Below, in pieces: positions 7,421 through 11,127 of a stretch of 11,127 nucleotides of DNA. The stretch covers positions 1 to 11,127 of the forward strand of contig NZ_JAIOSW010000035.1 of NCBI RefSeq assembly GCF_021107415.1, written 5' to 3'. The DNA comes from Desulfobacula sp. (GTDB lineage Bacteria; Desulfobacterota; Desulfobacteria; Desulfobacterales; Desulfobacteraceae). The notes beneath the pieces were generated by a model. The model ran no database searches and had not been told where the DNA came from. It was given only the letters and a program-made list of their open reading frames with translations. A program made the translations under genes and the position numbers. Numbering within the stretch: position 1 is the stretch's first letter; each line of letters starts with the position of its first letter.

Positions 7421-8473
7421 ATGAAATTTATAACAATTGATAAAAAAAACTGGGCCAACGGCATTGAGAAATCAAGGGAAACCTACCGGCTTTTTGGTCC
7501 TGTTAAAGATAAAAACGGCTTTCTTATCAAAAGCCTTGGGAATGATATCCTGCCTGACATGGAGAATCATGATAGTGTTATGTCGGCAAAATCAGTGCTG
7601 TTTCCCCAGACAGAAAAAATGCTTAAAACCACCCTGGATGAATCACAAGAAGACCACCACATCATGAAAAGAGTAGAAACCGACACCACACCAAGAGCGG
7701 TTGTGGGAATCAGACCCTATGATGCAAAGGCGATTGAGCTGGTCAAGCTTAATTTTGATACTGAGGATTATCGAGATCCATACTGGTGTGACGCTTACGA
7801 AATAACAACCTTTGTTGGTTTAGGCATAAATAAACCCGGGCCATTTGATTTTTCCACCTCCACAGGTTCCGGACCATTTTGTGACGATGGCCTTGATGTT
7901 CTTTTAGCAGATCTTGATGATAAGTATCTGGCAAAAGTCTTGACGGACAAAGGGGATGCCTTTATGGGTGCCTGCGGGTTTGATACGAATGCCGATGAAA
8001 AGGAAAGCGGAGCTCTTTTTGATATTTTACGAAAAGAGGCTGAAAAAAATATTGATTCACATATTAATACAGACAAATTAAAAGGAAAAACCATCCTTGA
8101 CCTCCACGAGGCCCCTTTCTGGGATGATATTGCATTTTCCTGTATTAACTGCGGGACCTGCACCTTTGTCTGCCCAACCTGCTGGTGTTTTGATATTCAG
8201 GATGAAACCAAACGCAAATCATCCGTCAGGATTCGCAACTGGGATACCTGTATGTCGGCATTGTTTACCCGCCATGCTACAGGACATAATCCAAGGGCGA
8301 CAAAGACCCAGAGAGTCAGACAAAGATTTATGCATAAACTAAAATACTTTCTTGATAAATACGACCAGGGGATCATGTGTGTTGGTTGCGGCAGGTGTGT
8401 TAAAAGCTGTCCGGTTAACATTGACATACGTGAAGTGTGCGAAATAATGAACTCATACGAAAAACAAGATTAG
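7421..8473 (+). CDS. 4Fe-4S dicluster protein, HydB/AsrA family (Flx iron-sulfur subunit)
   Basis: A 350-residue protein of the family that includes archaeal sulfhydrogenase beta subunits (HydB) and anaerobic sulfite reductase subunit A (AsrA). The body contains GIRPYDAKAIELV, a typical conserved element. The C-terminus carries two iron-sulfur motifs, CINCGTCTFVCPTCWC (241-256) and CVGCGRCVKSCP (320-331). In sulfhydrogenases this subunit pairs with a HydG-like flavin subunit, and here such a subunit is the next gene, so the pair probably forms the NAD(P)H-oxidising end of the complex. It is one of FlxB/FlxC in the Flx nomenclature. It starts 16 nt after the upstream stop with only a weak RBS, so it may depend partly on translational coupling. 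A role in sulfite reduction is possible from the family name alone, but the Hdr/Flx setting argues for electron transfer. Confidence 0.8.
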   Translation: MKFITIDKKNWANGIEKSRETYRLFGPVKDKNGFLIKSLGNDILPDMENHDSVMSAKSVLFPQTEKMLKTTLDESQEDHHIMKRVETDTTPRAVVGIRPYDAKAIELVKLNFDTEDYRDPYWCDAYEITTFVGLGINKPGPFDFSTSTGSGPFCDDGLDVLLADLDDKYLAKVLTDKGDAFMGACGFDTNADEKESGALFDILRKEAEKNIDSHINTDKLKGKTILDLHEAPFWDDIAFSCINCGTCTFVCPTCWCFDIQDETKRKSSVRIRNWDTCMSALFTRHATGHNPRATKTQRVRQRFMHKLKYFLDKYDQGIMCVGCGRCVKSCPVNIDIREVCEIMNSYEKQD

Positions 8474-8480
8474 CGAACAA

Positions 8481-8486
8481 AGGAGG
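8481..8486 (+). promoter_or_regulatory. Strong Shine-Dalgarno that fixes the flxA start
   Basis: AGGAGG lies 4 nt before the ATG at 8491. This favours that ATG over the upstream in-frame ATG at 8437, which lies inside the previous gene and lacks an RBS. Confidence 0.8.
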
Positions 8487-8490
8487 AAAC

Positions 8491-9336
8491 ATGGAAAACC
8501 CCTATTTACCTTATCCGGTTCGCATTGATGATATTGAAATTGCAACTGAAGATAAGTCGTTAAAGACATTTAAATTTGTTTTTTTAAACAAGGAAGATGA
8601 AGAAAAATTTTCATATCAGGCCGGACAGTTTGCAGAATTGTCCATTCCGGGCATAGGAGAAATTCCCATTGGAATAGCATCATCCCCTGTTGAAAAAGGA
8701 TTTGTCAAATTTACCGTATTCAGGACGGGTGTTGTCACCTCTTATCTCCATAACATGAAAGTCGGAGATATTATGGGAATCAGGGGGCCTCTGGGCAATT
8801 GGTATCCCTGGGAACAACTTGAAAATAAAAATGTTGTCATTATTGGTGGTGGATTTGCCTTTACAACTTTAAGATCCTCTATTATCTATATGCTTGATCC
8901 CGGCAACAGGAGCAAATTCAAGAATATTGATGTTGTCTATGGTGCCAGATCTCCGGGTATGCTGCTCTACAGGGAAGAGCTCTTTGAATGGGAAAAACGA
9001 GATGATATCAACATGCATATAACCGTTGATGGAACCGATGATCCCAATTGGAAATACCATACAGGCTTTGTTCCCCAGATTGTTGAAGAAAATGCTCCAA
9101 AAGCTGATGAGGATACATATGCCATTATCTGCGGGCCGCCCATCATGATTAAATTTACCCAGCCGTCCTTAACCCAGTTAGGATATAAGGAACATCAGAT
9201 TATCATGTCTCTTGAAAATAGAATGAAATGTGGGATTGGCATGTGCGGCAGATGCAATATAGGCAAAGAATTGGTTTGTAAAGACGGCCCAGTCTTTACT
9301 CTTGAACAAATCAACCAAACCCCGAAAGAATATTAA
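8491..9336 (+). CDS. flxA: FAD/NAD(P)-binding [2Fe-2S] oxidoreductase subunit, FlxA/HydG/PyrK type
   Basis: A 281-residue flavin subunit expected to oxidise NAD(P)H and feed electrons into the iron-sulfur chain of the complex. The N-terminal half is a ferredoxin-reductase-like FAD domain (YQAGQFAELSIPG, then IGIASSPVEKG, then GIRGPLGNW). The second half is a NAD(P)-binding domain with VVIIGGGFAFTTLRS and CGPPIMIK. The C-terminus has the PyrK/HydG [2Fe-2S] motif with Cys247, Cys252, Cys255 and Cys263 (CGIGMCGRC...C). Length fits the family (about 280). It follows the preceding gene by 17 nt and closes the hdrA-mvhD-FeS-FeS-flxA set. NADH rather than NADPH is assumed by analogy with Flx of Desulfovibrio and is not shown by the sequence. 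There is no clear terminator after it, so some readthrough into dsrC is likely. Confidence 0.88.
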   Translation: MENPYLPYPVRIDDIEIATEDKSLKTFKFVFLNKEDEEKFSYQAGQFAELSIPGIGEIPIGIASSPVEKGFVKFTVFRTGVVTSYLHNMKVGDIMGIRGPLGNWYPWEQLENKNVVIIGGGFAFTTLRSSIIYMLDPGNRSKFKNIDVVYGARSPGMLLYREELFEWEKRDDINMHITVDGTDDPNWKYHTGFVPQIVEENAPKADEDTYAIICGPPIMIKFTQPSLTQLGYKEHQIIMSLENRMKCGIGMCGRCNIGKELVCKDGPVFTLEQINQTPKEY

Positions 9337-9353
9337 AACGGGTTTATTTTATA

Positions 9354-9383
9354 TTGACAAGTAACCATTGCTTAAGATATGTT
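9354..9383 (+). promoter_or_regulatory. Candidate promoter for dsrC
   Basis: A perfect TTGACA (9354-9359) is followed after 18 bp by TATGTT (9378-9383, 4/6). Predicted start is about 9390, leaving a leader of about 70 nt before dsrC. An own promoter fits the high expression usual for dsrC. Confidence 0.5.
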
Positions 9384-9403
9384 TAGCATTTGATTATTGA
9401 AGC

Positions 9404-9420
9404 TAAGACAGAATGTCTTA
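9404..9420. promoter_or_regulatory. 7-bp hairpin in the dsrC leader
   Basis: TAAGACA (9404-9410) and TGTCTTA (9414-9420) form a perfect 7-bp stem with loop GAA near the 5' end of the predicted dsrC mRNA. No T-run follows on either strand, so it is not a terminator. It may stabilise the mRNA or serve as a protein-binding dyad. Confidence 0.4.
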
Positions 9421-9460
9421 AAATGATAGTAAAAAAACTTTTTATTGGAGGAAATTTTAA

Positions 9461-9778
9461 ATGGCAACAGTTGAGTTTAATGGAAAAAATTTCGAAATAG
9501 ATGAGGATGGATTCCTTCTTGATTACAATTCTTATTCTGAAGAATGGGTAGATTATGTTAAAGGTCAGGAAGGTATCGAAGAGCTTACGGACGAACACTG
9601 GGTACTTGTAAAAGTTCTCCAGGATTATTATGAAAAAAATGGTATTGCTCCAATGGTTCGAGTTCTTTCCAAGCTTACCAAGTTTAAACTAAAACACATC
9701 TATGAATTATTCCCGTCAGGACCTGGAAAAGGGGCTTGTAAAATGGCCGGTCTTCCTAAACCAACCGGATGTGTATAG
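9461..9778 (+). CDS. dsrC: DsrC, sulfur-carrier protein of dissimilatory sulfite reduction
   Basis: DsrC is the small cytoplasmic protein that receives sulfur from DsrAB as a trisulfide and is later reduced by a membrane or Hdr-type system. The 105-residue product matches in full: ATVEFNGKNFEIDEDGFL, then WVDYVKGQEGIEELTDEHW, then PSGPGKGACKMAGLPKPTGC near the C-terminus. Both redox cysteines are present, Cys93 and the penultimate Cys104, the same numbering as in Desulfovibrio DsrC, so it is a true DsrC and not a TusE- or RspA-type relative lacking one Cys. GGAGG lies 9 nt before the ATG. It has its own candidate promoter and terminator but sits directly after the HdrA-Flx operon, which has no HdrB. 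The neighbourhood suggests, without proving, that DsrC is an electron acceptor or partner of that complex. Confidence 0.96.
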   Translation: MATVEFNGKNFEIDEDGFLLDYNSYSEEWVDYVKGQEGIEELTDEHWVLVKVLQDYYEKNGIAPMVRVLSKLTKFKLKHIYELFPSGPGKGACKMAGLPKPTGCV

Positions 9779-9814
9779 CATAAAACCAGCATTCGATACT
9801 TTTAGTTAGGTTTT

Positions 9815-9857
9815 AAGGGCTCTGCATGATAAGTGCAGGGCCTTTTTATATTTTTTT
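9815..9857 (+). terminator. Rho-independent terminator after dsrC
   Basis: A 12-bp stem (9815-9826 with 9834-9845, two G-T wobbles) with a 7-nt loop TGATAAG is followed by a T-rich tail ending at 9857. It lies 37 bp after the dsrC stop and only 16 bp before the ahbA ATG. Confidence 0.85.
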
Positions 9858-9873
9858 CTAAAGGAGTTGAAGT

Positions 9874-10329
9874 ATGACGGTAATTGATGAGAAAAATAGA
9901 AAAATTCTTAACAATATCCAAATTGATTTTCCTATCCATTCAAGGCCCTATAAAATTATTGCACAGAGACTTGGCCTTTCAGAAGATGAGTTGATCATAA
10001 GGATCATTCAGATGAAAGAACAGATGCTGATCAGACGTATTGGTGGAAATTTTAGTCCTGACAGGCTCGGATACCATTCAACTCTTTGTGCGGCCAAAGT
10101 GCCTGAAGGTAAAATTAAACTATTCACAAAAACAGTAAATGCCTATTCAGGTGTAACGCATAATTATAAACGGGATCATGAATTCAATATTTGGTTTACA
10201 TTTATTGCCTCTTCCGTTGAAATTATAAAAACCAATCTTAAACAAATTATTAAAGTAACCGGCGTTGATACCATACTGAATCTGCCGGCAACAAGAGTTT
10301 TTAAAATTAGTGCCAATTTTAAATTATGA
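9874..10329 (+). CDS. ahbA: Siroheme decarboxylase subunit AhbA (Lrp/AsnC-like fold)
   Basis: AhbA, with AhbB, decarboxylates siroheme to didecarboxysiroheme in the alternative heme pathway of sulfate reducers and archaea. The 151-residue protein has an AsnC-like winged helix (about 1-55: DFPIHSRPYKIIAQRLGLSE, then LIRRIGGNF), then LGYHSTLCAAKVPEG and the motif VTHNYKRDHEFNIWFT with His96 and His102. The GVTHNY..H.YN.WF pattern is that of AhbA/NirD-type proteins; AhbB proteins more often read VSHCY at this place. AAGGAG lies 7 nt upstream. A strong terminator ends 16 nt before the ATG, so there is no room for a promoter between them: expression needs readthrough or a promoter inside 9779-9820, where I see no good match. 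No ahbB is in the window. A transcription-regulator role is unlikely given these heme-type motifs. Confidence 0.85.
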   Translation: MTVIDEKNRKILNNIQIDFPIHSRPYKIIAQRLGLSEDELIIRIIQMKEQMLIRRIGGNFSPDRLGYHSTLCAAKVPEGKIKLFTKTVNAYSGVTHNYKRDHEFNIWFTFIASSVEIIKTNLKQIIKVTGVDTILNLPATRVFKISANFKL

Positions 10330-11127
10330 AAGCAATTAAAGCTGCCCTCATCGTTCAAAACTGCATTGCCGGTAATTTTGAAAAAAATCTTGCGTCAAGT
10401 TGTCACTTCATCTCCTCAGCAAGCAAAAAGGGTGCAAAAATCATTGTTTTTCCTGAAATGAATCTAACCGGTTATGTCGCAGGCTCTGATATTATTTCTA
10501 TTTGTAAACCCATAAATAAAGATATGACAAACCTGTTTTCGAGCATGGCCAAAGATATGCAAATTACAATCCTTATTGGCCTTGCAGAGAAAACACCCAA
10601 TAATAAAATATATGCATCACACCTCATTTTTAACTCTACGGGATCATTTGAGATATATAGAAAAATCCATACTGCACCTTTTGAAAAAAAATATTTCACC
10701 GCAGGAAATAAAATAACAACATTTAAATCACACGGACTTAAGTTTGGTGTCCAGCTTTGTTATGATGCACATTTTCCTGAACTGACGCTGGCCATGGCAT
10801 TAAAACAAGCTGATATAATTTTTATCCCTCATGCATCACCCAGAGGAAGTTCACAGGAAAAATACGACTCCTGGATTCGACATTTAAGGGCCAGAGCGTT
10901 TGACAACGGCCTTTATATTGCTGCCTGCAATCAAACCGGAGATAATACCAAAGGTTTGTTTTTCCCGGGGATAAGCATACTCATCGGACCGGATGGGAAT
11001 ATTATCTATAAATCAATTGATGAAACGCCCGGGATACATATTATCAATATAAAAAAAGCTGTGTTAGATCAGGTCCGATCACATAAAATGCGATATTTTC
11101 TGCCCAACAGGCGCAGTGATTTGTTTA
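10326..11127 (+). CDS. Carbon-nitrogen hydrolase (nitrilase superfamily), 3' end outside window
   Basis: An open frame starting at an ATG that overlaps the ahbA stop (ATGA at 10326-10329), which suggests translational coupling. The 267 visible residues include the nitrilase Glu-Lys-Cys triad: Glu44 in FPEMNLTGY, Lys113 in RKIHTAPF and Cys145 in GVQLCYDAHFPE. Typical family segments continue with IFIPHASPRG, RARAFDNGLYIAACNQTG and GPDGNIIY. The end visible here, RYFLPNRRSDLF, resembles the last residues of stand-alone family members, so the true stop is probably just beyond the window edge. These enzymes hydrolyse amides or nitriles; the substrate cannot be told. A fused NAD synthetase is less likely, since its glutaminase domain normally continues into a synthetase domain with a different linker. 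Confidence 0.88.
   Translation, partial: MKAIKAALIVQNCIAGNFEKNLASSCHFISSASKKGAKIIVFPEMNLTGYVAGSDIISICKPINKDMTNLFSSMAKDMQITILIGLAEKTPNNKIYASHLIFNSTGSFEIYRKIHTAPFEKKYFTAGNKITTFKSHGLKFGVQLCYDAHFPELTLAMALKQADIIFIPHASPRGSSQEKYDSWIRHLRARAFDNGLYIAACNQTGDNTKGLFFPGISILIGPDGNIIYKSIDETPGIHIINIKKAVLDQVRSHKMRYFLPNRRSDLF

Noticed and set aside
8437..8490. Upstream ATG at 8437 as the start of flxA
   Set aside because: It lies within the preceding gene with no RBS, and the 18 added residues are not family-like; AGGAGG precedes the ATG at 8491.

Overview
The window looks like a piece of a sulfate-reducing Desulfobacterota chromosome, most likely Desulfobacterales. Supporting signs are a DsrC with both redox cysteines at family positions, a siroheme decarboxylase subunit (AhbA), a duplicated-module HdrA with a Flx-type NADH oxidoreductase set, two selenocysteine-type UGA codons, and moderately AT-rich DNA. 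This assignment is inferred from gene content; no database search was possible.

Layout. On the minus strand (1-2759) are miaA (tRNA dimethylallyltransferase), an LpoA-like lipoprotein with a periplasmic-binding fold, and a scrap of a GltD-like FAD/NAD(P) oxidoreductase at the window edge. The lipoprotein ends abruptly where the oxidoreductase fragment begins, which looks like a rearrangement or an assembly junction. A short divergent promoter region (2760-2909) separates miaA from a plus-strand operon: hdrA (2910-6002), mvhD/flxD (6018-6440), two 4Fe-4S proteins (6457-7404 and 7421-8473) and an FAD/NAD/[2Fe-2S] subunit, FlxA-like (8491-9336). The genes are spaced 15-17 nt apart. Next come dsrC with its own likely promoter, leader hairpin and terminator (9354-9857), then ahbA and a nitrilase-family hydrolase that runs off the end (9874-11127, ATGA overlap).

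How the genes work together (inference). FlxA would take electrons from NAD(P)H, the two iron-sulfur proteins and MvhD would carry them to the FAD of HdrA, and HdrA would split or merge them between ferredoxin and another acceptor. The usual disulfide-reducing partners HdrB and HdrC are absent here, while DsrC, a protein with a redox-active cysteine pair, lies directly downstream.

Main points of interest. Both HdrA and MvhD are interrupted by an in-frame UGA at a cysteine position, each followed by a SECIS-like hairpin, so both are probably selenoproteins. HdrA also carries an in-frame TAA three codons after its UGA, although the reading frame and the family sequence continue intact beyond it. 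This is either a real nonsense mutation, a sequence error or something stranger, and it decides whether this HdrA can be made.
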